Source of the DNA: Streptomyces sp. BHT-5-2
Lineage (GTDB): Bacteria > Actinomycetota > Actinomycetes > Streptomycetales > Streptomycetaceae
Length of the DNA: 64,000 bases
Direction of reading: 5' to 3'
Assembly: GCF_019774615.1 (NCBI RefSeq)
Contig: NZ_CP081497.1
Span: 62,001 to 126,000 of the forward strand
The position numbers were made by a program, and so were the translations under genes. This document shows, piece after piece, positions 8,155 to 17,175 of the stretch; position 1 is the first letter of the stretch, and every line of letters begins with the position of its first letter. Under the pieces are notes generated by a model that had not been told where the DNA came from, ran no database searches, and saw only the letters and a list, made by a program, of their open reading frames with translations.

Positions 8155-11100
8155 ATGACCGACACCATCGCGTCCCAGACGGGCGACCGTGCCGCCGACG
8201 CCGGCGCCCCGGTCGCCGACCTCACGACGACCGGGATCAGCCACACCCCCATCCAGCAGGCCATGGACCTCGCGCGGATCCACGGCCCGGCCTTCAAGCG
8301 CAAGTTCGGCGCGCGCGAGACGCTGTTCCTCTCCTCCCTCGACCTGGTCACCGAGGTCGCCGACGAGACCCGCTTCGCCAAGGGCGTCTCGGTGGTCCTG
8401 GAGGACGTCCGGGAGTTCGCCGGTGACGGTCTGTTCACCGCCTACAACGACGAACCCAACTGGGCCCGGGCGCACCAACTGCTGATGCCGGCCTTCGCGC
8501 TGGGCTCGATGCGGACCTACCACCCGGCGATGCTGAAGGTCGCCCGCCGGGTGATGGACTCCTGGGACCGGCGGATGGCCGAGGGCCGCCCGGTCGAGGT
8601 CGCCGACGACATGACCCGGATGACGCTGGACACCATCGGACTGGCCGGCTTCGGCTTCGACTTCGAGTCGTTCTCCCGGGACACCCCGCACCCCTTCGTC
8701 GAGGCGATGGTGCGCTGCCTGGAATGGAGCATGACGAAGTTCGCCCGGCAGCCCGGCACCGACCACTCCGCCGCCGACGCGGCGTTCCGCGCGGACGCCG
8801 ACTACCTCGCGTCGGTCGTCGACGAGGTGATCGCGGCCCGTACGGCCGGCGGCGAGCAGCGCGACGACGACCTGCTGGGCCTGATGCTCACCGCCACGGA
8901 GGGCGACGCCGCCCGCCAGGGGCCGGTCCTGGACCTCGCCAACATCCGCAACCAGGTCATCACCTTCCTGATCGCCGGCCACGAGACCACCTCCGGCGCG
9001 CTCTCGTTCGCCCTCTACCACCTGCTCAAGGACCCGGTCGCGCTGCGCCTGGCACAGCGCGAGGCGGACGAGCTGTGGGGCGACGACCCCGACCCGGACC
9101 CCTCCTTCGAGGACATCGGCCGGCTGCCGTTCACCCGCCAGGTCCTCAACGAGACGCTGCGGCTGTGGCCGACCGCCGCCGCCTTCACCCGCCAGGCCCG
9201 CACGGACACGGTCATCGGCGGCCGCTACCCCGTCGCCGCGGGCGAACAGGTCACCGTCCTCACCCCGATGCTGCACCGCGACCCGGTCTGGGGCGACAAC
9301 CCCGAGGCGTTCGACCCGTTCCGCTTCACCCCGCAGGCCGAGGCGGCCCGCTCCCCGCACGCCTACAAGCCCTTCGGCACCGGCGAACGCGCCTGCATCG
9401 GGCGGCAGTTCGCGCTGCACGAGGCCACCATGCTGCTGGCGCTGCTGGTGCACCGCTACCGGCTGATCGACCACGCCGGCTACCGGCTCCACGTCAAGGA
9501 GACCCTCACCCTCAAGCCCGAGGGCTTCACCCTCGCCCTCGCCCCGCGCACCCCCGCCGACCGGGCCGCGGTGCGCGCCGCGCCGGCCGGGCTGCCCGGC
9601 GGGCCCGCGGCGGACGACGCCACCGGCACCGCGCCCGTCGACGGCCTGCCCACCCGCGTCCCGCAGGACACCGGGCTGCTCCTGCTGCACGGCACCAACT
9701 ACGGCACCTGCCGGGAGTTCGCCGAGCGGCTCGCCGACCAGGCCGCCGCGCTGGGCTTCGCCACCGAGGTCGCCCCGTTGAACGCCTACACCGGCGGCCT
9801 GCCCACCGACCGCCCCGTCGTCATCGTCGCCGCCTCCTACAACGGTCAGCCGACCGACGACGCAGCCGAGTTCACCGCCTGGCTCGGCACCGCGCCCGAG
9901 GGTGCCGCGGCCGGGGTCCGGTACGCCGTGCTGGGCGTCGGCGACCGCAACTGGGCCGCCACCTACCAGCAGGTCCCCACCCTCCTCGACGACCGGCTGG
10001 CCGCGCTCGGCGGCGAGCGGTTGCTGCCCCGCGCCGAGGCCGACGCCTCCGGCGATCTCACCGCCACCGTCAAGGAGTTCGGCGCCGCCCTGCGCACCGA
10101 GCTGCTGATCCGCCACGGCGACCCGGCCACCGTCGGCGACCCGGGCTCCGGCACCGTGGACGCCGACACCGGCTACACCGTCACCGCCCTCACCGGCGGC
10201 CCGCTCGACGCGCTCGCCGCCCGGCACGGCCTCGTCCCGATGACCGTCACCGAGGCCCACGACCTGACCGCCGAGGGCTGGCCGCGACCCAAGCGCTTCC
10301 TGCGCCTGGCGCTGCCGGACGGGGTCTCCTACCGCACCGCCGACCACCTCGCCGTGCTGCCGGCCAACACCCCGGAGGCGGTCGCCCGCACCGCCCGGGC
10401 GCTCGGCGCCGACCTGGACACCGTACTGGCGCTGCGCCCGCCCACGGGCCGCCCGGCCCGCGACACCCTCCCCGTCGACCGACCCCTGACGGTGCGTCAA
10501 CTCCTTACCCATCACCTGGAGTTGGGTACCCGGCCGACGCGTTCTCGGCTCGACCTGCTGGCCGCCCACAACCCCTGCCCGCCCGAGCGGCACGCCCTGG
10601 AGCACCTCCCCGAGGACGACCCGCGCACCCTCGTCGAGCTGATCGAGACACACCCCGCGCTGCGCGGCGCACTGCCCTGGCCGGTGGTCCTGGAGCTGCT
10701 GCCGCCGCTCCGCACCCGCCACTACTCGCTGTCCTCGTCGCCCGCCGCCGACCCCCGGCACGCCGACCTGATGGTCTCGCTGCTGCCCGGCGGCACCGGC
10801 TCGACCCATCTGCACACCCTGCGCCCCGGCGACACGCTGCTGGCCCGGATCCAGCCGTGCCGGGAGGCGTTCCGCCTCGACCCGGCCGACGAGACCCCGG
10901 TCATCATGGTCGCCGCCGGCACCGGTCTCGCGCCGTTCCGCGGTGCCGTCGCCGACCGCGTCGCGGCCGGCCGGACCACCCCGGCCCGGCTCTACTTCGG
11001 CTGCGACGACCGCGACGGCGACTTCCTGCACGCCGCGGAGTTCGCCGCCGCCGAGCGGGCCGGCGCGATCGCCGTCCACCCCGTCTTCAGCGCCCGCCCC

Positions 11101-11346
11101 GAGCGCGGCCACCGCTTCGTCCAGCACCGGATCGAGGCGGAGGCCGCCGAGGTGTGGGAGCTGCTGCGGGCCGGGGCCCGGGTCCTGGTCTGCGGTGACG
11201 GCAGCCGGATGGCGCCCGGCGTGCGGGACGCCTTCCGCGCGGTGCACCGGGCCGCCACCGGCGCCTCTGCCCCGGAGTCGGAGGCGTGGCTGCGCGAACT
11301 GACCGCCGCCGGACGCTATATCGAGGACGTCTACGCGGCGGGCTGA
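8155..11346 (+). CDS. Self-sufficient cytochrome P450/NADPH reductase fusion (CYP102, P450-BM3 type)
   Basis: 1063 residues. The N-terminal P450 has I-helix AGHETTSG (about 274), ExxR in NETLRLWP, and heme loop FGTGERACIG with the heme-ligand Cys at about residue 414. A linker leads to an FMN domain (LLLLHGTNYGTC, about 508), then FAD (RHYSLSSSP) and NADPH segments (VAAGTGLAPFRG) ending YIEDVYAAG. This matches P450-BM3 domain for domain and in length. CYP102 enzymes hydroxylate fatty acids at subterminal positions using NADPH without partner proteins. The ATG at 8155 has GGAGG 4 bases upstream; a slightly earlier in-frame ATG has no such site. A divergent PAS-LuxR gene probably controls it. 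Fatty-acid substrate is the family expectation; the real one may differ. Confidence 0.95.
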   Translation: MTDTIASQTGDRAADAGAPVADLTTTGISHTPIQQAMDLARIHGPAFKRKFGARETLFLSSLDLVTEVADETRFAKGVSVVLEDVREFAGDGLFTAYNDEPNWARAHQLLMPAFALGSMRTYHPAMLKVARRVMDSWDRRMAEGRPVEVADDMTRMTLDTIGLAGFGFDFESFSRDTPHPFVEAMVRCLEWSMTKFARQPGTDHSAADAAFRADADYLASVVDEVIAARTAGGEQRDDDLLGLMLTATEGDAARQGPVLDLANIRNQVITFLIAGHETTSGALSFALYHLLKDPVALRLAQREADELWGDDPDPDPSFEDIGRLPFTRQVLNETLRLWPTAAAFTRQARTDTVIGGRYPVAAGEQVTVLTPMLHRDPVWGDNPEAFDPFRFTPQAEAARSPHAYKPFGTGERACIGRQFALHEATMLLALLVHRYRLIDHAGYRLHVKETLTLKPEGFTLALAPRTPADRAAVRAAPAGLPGGPAADDATGTAPVDGLPTRVPQDTGLLLLHGTNYGTCREFAERLADQAAALGFATEVAPLNAYTGGLPTDRPVVIVAASYNGQPTDDAAEFTAWLGTAPEGAAAGVRYAVLGVGDRNWAATYQQVPTLLDDRLAALGGERLLPRAEADASGDLTATVKEFGAALRTELLIRHGDPATVGDPGSGTVDADTGYTVTALTGGPLDALAARHGLVPMTVTEAHDLTAEGWPRPKRFLRLALPDGVSYRTADHLAVLPANTPEAVARTARALGADLDTVLALRPPTGRPARDTLPVDRPLTVRQLLTHHLELGTRPTRSRLDLLAAHNPCPPERHALEHLPEDDPRTLVELIETHPALRGALPWPVVLELLPPLRTRHYSLSSSPAADPRHADLMVSLLPGGTGSTHLHTLRPGDTLLARIQPCREAFRLDPADETPVIMVAAGTGLAPFRGAVADRVAAGRTTPARLYFGCDDRDGDFLHAAEFAAAERAGAIAVHPVFSARPERGHRFVQHRIEAEAAEVWELLRAGARVLVCGDGSRMAPGVRDAFRAVHRAATGASAPESEAWLRELTAAGRYIEDVYAAG

Positions 11347-11364
11347 CACCCCACCGGACCGCGG

Positions 11365-11391
11365 GGCGGGTGCGCGAGGTTCGCACCCGCC
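11365..11391. terminator. Bidirectional hairpin terminator
   Basis: A 10-bp stem (GGCGGGTGCG with its exact complement) and a 7-base loop, between the convergent P450 and DUF2165 genes. Confidence 0.75.
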
Positions 11392-11406
11392 GCCGCCCGC
11401 CGTGTC

Positions 11407-11994
11407 CTAGGCGCCGGCCGGGTCGTTCGCGTCGTCCCCGCCGGCGGTGTCCGCCGCGCGCACCGGCCCGGGACGCCGACCCGGCGACCCCGACAGCTGC
11501 ACCACCAGCAGCACCACACCGGTCATCAGGAAATTCCGCACCGCGGCCTCCACGCCGTTCCACTGCTTGGACTGCCACATGGAGAACCACTCGCCGCCGA
11601 TGGCCCAGAAGCCGGCGCCGAACAGCACCATCATCATCAGCAGTCCCGCGGTGGCCAGGCCCCGCGCCCGCCCGGCACCGCCGGCCCGGCCCCGCAGCGC
11701 CCACAGCGCGGTGGCCGCGAGCAGCAGCAGCGCCGAGGCCGACTCCCACACGATCACCGCCACATACGCGGCGTTCTGCAGCGGCCGTGAGGTGATGGCC
11801 CGCCACATCAGGTCGGGGTCGTGGAAGGTGGTGTCCATCGCCAGCACATGCTGGACGTACTGCTGGTTGGTGCCGAAGTCGGTGATGTTGCCGAAGGCCA
11901 CCAGCGTGATGTAGAGCGCGACCGTCCCCGTCAGCACCCCCGCCGCCCACGACAGTCCGTTCGAGGCGGTCTCGCCATTCCCCCGGTTCCGCAT
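11407..11994 (-). CDS. DUF2165-family small integral membrane protein
   Basis: 195 residues with four hydrophobic segments: about 10-35, 75-100, 113-135 and 155-175. The signature between them, FGNITDFGTNQQYVQHVLAM, and the pair MWRAITSRPLQ and AIVWESASALLLL match DUF2165, a predicted inner-membrane family of unknown function. The ATG at 11994 is chosen because AAAGGG lies 7 bases upstream; a longer frame exists but has no such site. It is divergent from the PI-PLC gene at 12120, with 125 bases between. The C-terminal 25 residues are charged and probably cytoplasmic. Confidence 0.8.
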   Translation of the reverse strand: MRNRGNGETASNGLSWAAGVLTGTVALYITLVAFGNITDFGTNQQYVQHVLAMDTTFHDPDLMWRAITSRPLQNAAYVAVIVWESASALLLLAATALWALRGRAGGAGRARGLATAGLLMMMVLFGAGFWAIGGEWFSMWQSKQWNGVEAAVRNFLMTGVVLLVVQLSGSPGRRPGPVRAADTAGGDDANDPAGA

Positions 11995-12119
11995 CCGCAC
12001 ACCCTTTCGTTGATCGTTCGCGTCGCTGACCGTATCGTGCCCGCTCCCGTTCCGCCCGCCGACCACCAACTCCCGTACGCTGCAGACCCACCAGCAGGAC
12101 ACCAGGGGAAGCGGGGCCC

Positions 12120-13181
12120 ATGAACAGGAAGCGGTGTGCGGGAGCGGCGGCCGTCGCGGCGGCGGCGGTGATCGCGGCGACCGGACCGGCGGGCGCGGAG
12201 GCCACGGCGGCGGCCGTGTCGACGACCTCCGCCGGCACCTACGACACCAGTACCGCGGTCGGTGTCCACAACTCCTACGACAAGGCCAAGTACCCCTACT
12301 TCGGCGATGCGTTGGACTCCGGTGCCGCGCTCGTCGAGGTGGACGTCTGGACCAACGGCCTCGGCGGCGGCTGGCGGGTCTCGCACAGCAACCCGCTCGG
12401 CAACAACAACAACTGCGTCGGCGCCACCACCGCCGCCGAACTGCGCACCGGGGACCGCAACCAGGACCTCGCCGGCTGCCTCGCCGACATGCGTGCCTGG
12501 CACGACGCGCACCCCGGCCACCGCCCGATCCTCGTCAAGATCGAGATGAAGGACGGCTTCAACGCCAAGGGCGGCCGCGGACCGGCCGAGTTCGACGCCC
12601 TGATACGGCGGAAACTGGGCGACGCGGTCTACGGACCCGGCGACCTCGCGGCCGGCCACGCCACCCTCGACGAGGCGGTCCGGGCCGGCGGCTGGCCCCC
12701 GCGCACCGCCCTGGCCGGCAAGTTCCTCTTCGAGCTGATACCGGGCACCGTCGAGGAGCGCAACCCGCTCGACCGGCTCTGGACGGACGTGGAGTACGCC
12801 GGCCACCTCAAGGACCTCGCCGCACAGGGGGAGTTGCGCCGGGCGACCGCCTTCCCCGCCGTCCACGGCGCCGCGCCCGGCGATCCCCGGGACCGCTACG
12901 CCGACCCCGCGCTGCGCCCCTGGTTCGTGGTCTTCGACGGCGACGCGGCCACGTACCTCGGCGGCACCATCGACACCTCCTGGTACGACACCCGGCACTA
13001 CCTGCTCGTCATGACCGACGCACACAAGGTCCCGCCGGCCCTGGACCCCGTCCACCCCACCGAGGAGGCGGCCCTGGCCCGGGTCGGGAAACTCGCCGCC
13101 GCCCACGCCAGTTTCGCCACCGCCGACTGGTACCCGCTGCCGTCCGTCCTGCGCACGGTCGTCCCGCGCGGCGCCGCCTGA
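12120..13181 (+). CDS. Secreted Ca2+-dependent phosphoinositide phospholipase C-like enzyme
   Basis: 353 residues with an Ala-rich signal peptide (cleavage near residue 27). The barrel starts with VGVHNSYDK (first catalytic His), followed by LVEVDVW (acidic metal ligand) and WRVSHSNP (second His). This layout is that of the Ca2+-dependent PI-PLC-C1 family typified by the Streptomyces antibioticus enzyme, rather than the metal-free bacterial PI-PLC. It should cleave inositol phospholipids or glycerophosphodiesters outside the cell. ATG start with AGGGGAAGCGGGG upstream. A strong hairpin follows the stop. A second, unrelated PI-PLC-type gene lies 1.2 kb away on the other strand. Confidence 0.87.
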   Translation: MNRKRCAGAAAVAAAAVIAATGPAGAEATAAAVSTTSAGTYDTSTAVGVHNSYDKAKYPYFGDALDSGAALVEVDVWTNGLGGGWRVSHSNPLGNNNNCVGATTAAELRTGDRNQDLAGCLADMRAWHDAHPGHRPILVKIEMKDGFNAKGGRGPAEFDALIRRKLGDAVYGPGDLAAGHATLDEAVRAGGWPPRTALAGKFLFELIPGTVEERNPLDRLWTDVEYAGHLKDLAAQGELRRATAFPAVHGAAPGDPRDRYADPALRPWFVVFDGDAATYLGGTIDTSWYDTRHYLLVMTDAHKVPPALDPVHPTEEAALARVGKLAAAHASFATADWYPLPSVLRTVVPRGAA

Positions 13182-13192
13182 CCGGCCCGCTG

Positions 13193-13226
13193 GGGCCTGT
13201 CCGATGGGTCAGGGTCGGACAGGCCC
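13193..13226. terminator. Strong bidirectional hairpin terminator
   Basis: Perfect 12-bp arms, GGGCCTGTCCGA and TCGGACAGGCCC, with a 10-base loop. It sits between the convergent PI-PLC and serine-protease genes; the right arm touches the protease stop codon. Confidence 0.85.
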
Positions 13227-14275
13227 TACGACCGGGCCGCCGGCCCGCCCCGTACGGCCCGCCGGTACAGCGCCGCCACATCCGCCCCGAAGCGGCTGCT
13301 GTACGAGGTGCTGTCGTCGCCGCCCTCGTCCTGACCGCCGATCACCCCGATCAGCGCGCCGGTACCGGTCGCCGGATCGATGTCGGTGAGCATCGGGCCG
13401 CCGCTGGTCCCGGTCGGGAAGCCGGCGCACGGGAAGCGCAGCTGTCCCGGCCCCTCGGCGTCGGCGGTGTGCCGGCAGGTGACCGGGGTGTCGCTGTCGG
13501 CCGGGTAGCCGGTCAGCTGGGCCGGCCGCCCGGGCGGGGCGTCGAACCGGATCCGCTCGGCACCGGTGACGTCCTCGATGCGCTGGTCCGTCCCGCCGTG
13601 CCGGCGCACCCGGACGAACGCCACGTCGTGGTCCGGGTCCCGGTCGGCGATCCACCGCGGGTCCACGTCGATCCGGGTCGGCACCCACAGCCCGTACGGC
13701 GCGATCCCGTCGTGCAGACCGGGCGCGAACACCAGCCGGGTGCGGAAGCCGCCGTCGTGGACGCAGTGCGCGGCGGTGACGACGAGGTTCCCGGCGGGGG
13801 AGTGCACCACGCTCGCCGAGCAGTAGTGGCCGCTGTCGGCGTCGTCACCGGGGGAGAACAGCGCGCCGATCGCCGGTGCCGGGGTCGCCGGGCCGGCCGT
13901 CAGCGGCCGGGAGACGGGCAGCGGGGCCGGGGCGTCGCCGGCCATCCGGGCGGCGACGGCCGGCGGCGCCCCCGGCTCCTCGCGGTACGGGCCGGCCAGC
14001 ACCGCGGCGGCGGCCCGGTCGCCGGCCGCCCGCGAGGCGAGATACGTCCCGGCGACCGGGTCCCCGGGCGCCACGTAGGGGTCCTGACGCACCGACTTCA
14101 GCGCCAGCGCCGCCCCGCCCACGAGGACCGTCACCACCCCGAGCGCCGCGGTCACCCGCAGCGGCACCCCGGCGCGGGCCGGGCCGGTGCGCACCGGCCC
14201 GTCGGACTCCCGCGGCCCGGCCGGCCGCGACCCGTCCTGCGCCGCCGCCCCGGGCTCGCGTTCGCTCGTCTCCAC
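13226..14275 (-). CDS. Membrane-anchored trypsin-like serine protease (S1 family)
   Basis: 349 residues. A charged cytoplasmic N-terminus (about 1-38) precedes one hydrophobic helix (about 39-60), so the protease faces outside. The triad is visible: His in VTAAHCVH, Asp in DHDVAFVRV, Ser in TGTSGGPM. The oxyanion segment and two Cys pairs (HYCS...AAHC; VTCRH...FPCAG) fit the chymotrypsin fold. It is of the V8/glutamyl-endopeptidase-like group common in Streptomyces rather than the streptogrisin type, since no alpha-lytic prodomain is present. The substrate is unknown. The region 14276-14406 upstream is a 131-base gap to the Tat PI-PLC gene on the same strand. Confidence 0.88.
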   Translation of the reverse strand: METSEREPGAAAQDGSRPAGPRESDGPVRTGPARAGVPLRVTAALGVVTVLVGGAALALKSVRQDPYVAPGDPVAGTYLASRAAGDRAAAAVLAGPYREEPGAPPAVAARMAGDAPAPLPVSRPLTAGPATPAPAIGALFSPGDDADSGHYCSASVVHSPAGNLVVTAAHCVHDGGFRTRLVFAPGLHDGIAPYGLWVPTRIDVDPRWIADRDPDHDVAFVRVRRHGGTDQRIEDVTGAERIRFDAPPGRPAQLTGYPADSDTPVTCRHTADAEGPGQLRFPCAGFPTGTSGGPMLTDIDPATGTGALIGVIGGQDEGGDDSTSYSSRFGADVAALYRRAVRGGPAARS

Positions 14276-14406
14276 CAGGTGCCGCCTCGCCGCTTCAGCC
14301 GGCGCCGCCGCACCGCTCGTCGTCGTGCGGGCGGGGCAGCGCCGGAACCAGACATTTCAACCAGTCTGATGCACGGTGGCGGTTAGTGGTTCGGTTCGAC
14401 GGCCGA

Positions 14407-15333
14407 TCACGTGTGCGCCTGGGCCGGCGGAGTGATGCGGAGCCCGGCCAGGTTGTGCCGGATCAGGGTCTCCGCCATCCCGAACTCGTCGGGGAAGTCC
14501 ATCGGGACGATGCCCAGCCCCCGCCAGGCACTGCCCTCCCCCTCCAGCAGGTTCTTGACCCGCGGGTTGAGCCGGTCGGCGTTGGACCGCGGCGGCAGCA
14601 GCGCGGCGGTCGAGACGTAGTTGACGAAGAGCTTGCCGGGCTGGGCGACCGCCTTGCGGAACTGCGCCTCGACCTTGGGGTACTTCCCGATCGGCTCGGT
14701 CATGTATTCGTCCTGGACGTCGAACAGCGCCGGGTCGGCGTACCGCACGCCGCCCAGCCCGTCCGAGTCCGCCAGCAGCACCACCCGGCCCCGGGCCTCG
14801 CCCAGCCGGGGCAGCCCCGGGTCCAGCCGGAACAGCGGCCGGTAGCCCTTGGCGTCCAGATAGCTGCCGAAGATCCCGCGGAACTCCTCGGCCGACACCT
14901 CCGAGTACTCCTGCTTGACCCGCATCAGCACCGTCTCGGACGGGTGCGCGCGCAGGAAGTCCCGGCAGGCGTTCAGCACGTCGCCGAACATCAGCTGCTG
15001 GTAGAACGCACCGTGGTGGATGGCGAAGACGCCGTCGACGGCCCGACAGCGGACGTCCAGGAACCGGATACCGGAGGCCAGCTGCTCGGCGACCGAGGTG
15101 TTCTGGCACTCCACCCACGGCCCGCCGATCCGGGCCCCGGAGTCGTGGGTGCCGGGGATGGACAGCCGCTGCACGGGCGTGGCGTCGCCCAGCGCGGACA
15201 TCCAGTCCCCTGTCGAGACCGCCGCCGGGGCCGCGGCCGCCGCGGTCCCGCCGCCGATGCCCGCCAGCACCCCGGCGGCCGACAGCCCCGCCGCCCCTCT
15301 GAGGAAACTCCGCCGATCCAGCGCCGTGCCCAT
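14407..15333 (-). CDS. Tat-exported phosphatidylinositol-specific phospholipase C
   Basis: 308 residues. The N-terminus MGTALDRRSFLRGAAG is a clear twin-arginine signal, so the enzyme is folded before export. The PLC-X core shows both catalytic His: LSIPGTHDSG (about residue 65) and FAIHHGAFYQQ (about 110), with RFLDVRCR between them. This is the metal-independent bacterial PI-PLC type (Bacillus/Listeria), different from the Ca2+-dependent enzyme at 12120. The ATG at 15333 is preferred over longer starts because GGAGGGG is placed correctly and the Tat motif then sits at the extreme N-terminus. It probably cleaves PI or GPI-like lipids to inositol 1-phosphate. Confidence 0.9.
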   Translation of the reverse strand: MGTALDRRSFLRGAAGLSAAGVLAGIGGGTAAAAAPAAVSTGDWMSALGDATPVQRLSIPGTHDSGARIGGPWVECQNTSVAEQLASGIRFLDVRCRAVDGVFAIHHGAFYQQLMFGDVLNACRDFLRAHPSETVLMRVKQEYSEVSAEEFRGIFGSYLDAKGYRPLFRLDPGLPRLGEARGRVVLLADSDGLGGVRYADPALFDVQDEYMTEPIGKYPKVEAQFRKAVAQPGKLFVNYVSTAALLPPRSNADRLNPRVKNLLEGEGSAWRGLGIVPMDFPDEFGMAETLIRHNLAGLRITPPAQAHT

Positions 15334-15362
15334 GCCCTGCCCCTCCGTCGAGCCCGTGTGGC

Positions 15363-15399
15363 TCCGTACGCGGCGGGCGCACCCGGCGACGCGTACGGA
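15363..15399. terminator. 9-bp inverted repeat between egtD and the Tat PI-PLC gene
   Basis: TCCGTACGC and GCGTACGGA, separated by 19 bases, lie 62 bases past the egtD stop and 30 bases before the PI-PLC start. The repeat could end the egt transcript or act as an operator for the PI-PLC gene; the sequence does not decide. Confidence 0.4.
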
Positions 15400-15460
15400 T
15401 GTGCGATCGGCGCATCGAACCACATCGGCGGGGGACAGGGCACCCGGTGGGCCGGATCCG

Positions 15461-16423
15461 TCAGAGGCGCACCGCCAGCGACAGCGCGAACCGGCCCGCG
15501 CGGTCGGTCCACCACTCGGTCAGCTTCAGCCCGGCGGCGGCGAGTTCGCTGCGCACCCCCTCCTCCCGGAACTTCGCGGAGACCTCGGTGCGCAGCTCCT
15601 CGCCGGCCGCGAACGGCACGACCAGATCGACGTCCGGGATCTTGACGGTCACGTCGGTGCGGGCCCGCAGCCGCATCTCGATCCACTCCTGTGCGGCGTT
15701 CCACCGCGCGACGTGGTCGAACTGCTCCGGGTCGAAGTCCCCGCCCAGCTCGCGGTTGATGACCGCCAGGACGTTCTTGTTGAAGGCGGCGGTCACCCCG
15801 CGGGCGTCGTCGTAGGCGGCGACCAGGGTGTCCTCGTCCTTGACCAGGTCGGTGCCGAGCAGCAGGGCGTCCCCGGGCGCGAGCAGGTCGTACACGGAAC
15901 GCAGGAACGCGGCCCGCTCGTCGGGCAGGAGGTTGCCGACGGTGCCGCCGAGGAACGCCAGCAGCCGGGGGCCGGGCGTGGCCGGCAGGACCAGGCCCGG
16001 CTGGAAGTCGGCGACCAGGGCGTGCACGATCAGCTCAGGGTGCTCGGCCAGCAGCCCCTCGCCGGCCGCCCGCAGCGCCGACTCGCTGACGTCCACCGGG
16101 AGATAGGTGTGCAGTCCGGTGAGGGCGCGCAGCAGATGGCGGGTCTTGTCGGACGAGCCGGACCCCAGCTCGATCAGGGTGCGGGCGCCGGTGGCGGCGG
16201 CTATCCGGTCCGCGGTGGCACGCAGGATCTCGCGCTCCGCCCGGGTCGGGTAGTACTCGGGCAGGGTGGTGATCTCGTCGAACAGCTCGCTGCCGCGGGC
16301 GTCGTAGAACCACTTCGGCGGCAGCTGCTTGGGCGTACGGGACAGGCCCGCCACGACGTCGGCGCGCAGCGCGGCCGCGGTGGCGTCGGCGGGAAGGGTG
16401 CGGGTGATGCTGAGCGGGCTCAC
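15461..16423 (-). CDS. egtD: L-histidine N-alpha-methyltransferase EgtD
   Basis: 320 residues. It trimethylates histidine with three S-adenosylmethionine to give hercynine, the committed step of ergothioneine synthesis. Visible features: PPKWFYDARGSELFDEIT (about 37-54), the SAM loop LIELGSGSSDKTR (about 86-98), FLGGTVGNL and LLGTDLVKD, all typical of the EgtD/DUF2260 methyltransferase family. Its GTG start overlaps the egtC stop (GTGA), so translation is coupled. It is the last gene of egtABCD. Confidence 0.96.
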   Translation of the reverse strand: MSPLSITRTLPADATAAALRADVVAGLSRTPKQLPPKWFYDARGSELFDEITTLPEYYPTRAEREILRATADRIAAATGARTLIELGSGSSDKTRHLLRALTGLHTYLPVDVSESALRAAGEGLLAEHPELIVHALVADFQPGLVLPATPGPRLLAFLGGTVGNLLPDERAAFLRSVYDLLAPGDALLLGTDLVKDEDTLVAAYDDARGVTAAFNKNVLAVINRELGGDFDPEQFDHVARWNAAQEWIEMRLRARTDVTVKIPDVDLVVPFAAGEELRTEVSAKFREEGVRSELAAAGLKLTEWWTDRAGRFALSLAVRL

Positions 16424-17175
16424 GTTGCGGGCTCCTTGAGCGGGGTGAGTCGGACCTCGGTGCGGGTGGCGCACAGCAGCGTGCTCTCGGGGACCTCGGT
16501 CCAGTGGGGGGATTCGTCGTAGGGCTCGGAGGCGACGACCCGGCCGCCGTCGGGCAGGGCCAGGTGGAAGAGGGTGTCGCCCCAGGTGGTGGCGGCGATC
16601 GTGGTGCCGTCGGTCAGCAGCAGGTTGAGCCGCGAGCCGGGCGCCGCCGCGGCGACCTCCTCGACCGTGGCGGCCAGCGCCCGGCCCGGGTCGTCGCCGG
16701 CGGCCAGCCGGTGGTGCACCAGGGCCCACAAAAAAGCGGTGTCGCTGCGGGCGGCCAGCCGCAGCAGCTCCGCCGCGGGCAGCCCCGCGGCCAGTTCCGC
16801 CATGGTGTCCGGCCAGCCGGCGACCGCGCCGTTGTGGCTGAAGAGGTACCGCCCGGTGGCGAACGGCGCGGCGGCCGCCTCGGCGTCCGCACCGGCCACC
16901 GTGGCGTCCCGGACCGCGGCCAGCAGCGCCCCGGTGCGGACCACCCGGGCCAGGTCGGGCAGTTGATCGTCGGCCCAGATCGGCCCGGCCCGGCGGTAGC
17001 GCGCCGGCACCGGGTCGCCGGCCGCGTACCAGCCGACGCCGAAACCGTCCGCGTTGACCGTCCCGTGCTGCTGGAGGCGCGGCGCCCAGGACTGCCGGTA
17101 CAGCCCGTACGGCGGCGCCAGCACCACCTGCCCGAACGGTATCTCCGGCCCCAGGTAGGCGAGATGACGGCACAT
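16420..17175 (-). CDS. egtC: Gamma-glutamyl-hercynylcysteine sulfoxide amidohydrolase EgtC
   Basis: 251 residues. Class II glutamine-amidotransferase fold with the nucleophile Cys2 (MCRHLAYLGP), NADGFGVGWY and LFSHNGAVAGW. It removes the gamma-glutamyl group from the EgtB product. The start codon shares one base with the egtB stop (TGATG). The order A-B-C-D follows the pathway. Confidence 0.96.
   Translation of the reverse strand: MCRHLAYLGPEIPFGQVVLAPPYGLYRQSWAPRLQQHGTVNADGFGVGWYAAGDPVPARYRRAGPIWADDQLPDLARVVRTGALLAAVRDATVAGADAEAAAAPFATGRYLFSHNGAVAGWPDTMAELAAGLPAAELLRLAARSDTAFLWALVHHRLAAGDDPGRALAATVEEVAAAAPGSRLNLLLTDGTTIAATTWGDTLFHLALPDGGRVVASEPYDESPHWTEVPESTLLCATRTEVRLTPLKEPAT

Noticed and set aside
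7246..11349. A 1367-codon open frame on the minus strand opposite the P450 gene
   Set aside because: It is the complement of the CYP102 coding frame. Its composition (Val, Gly, Arg, Gln rich) and lack of any motif are typical of antisense shadows in GC-rich DNA.
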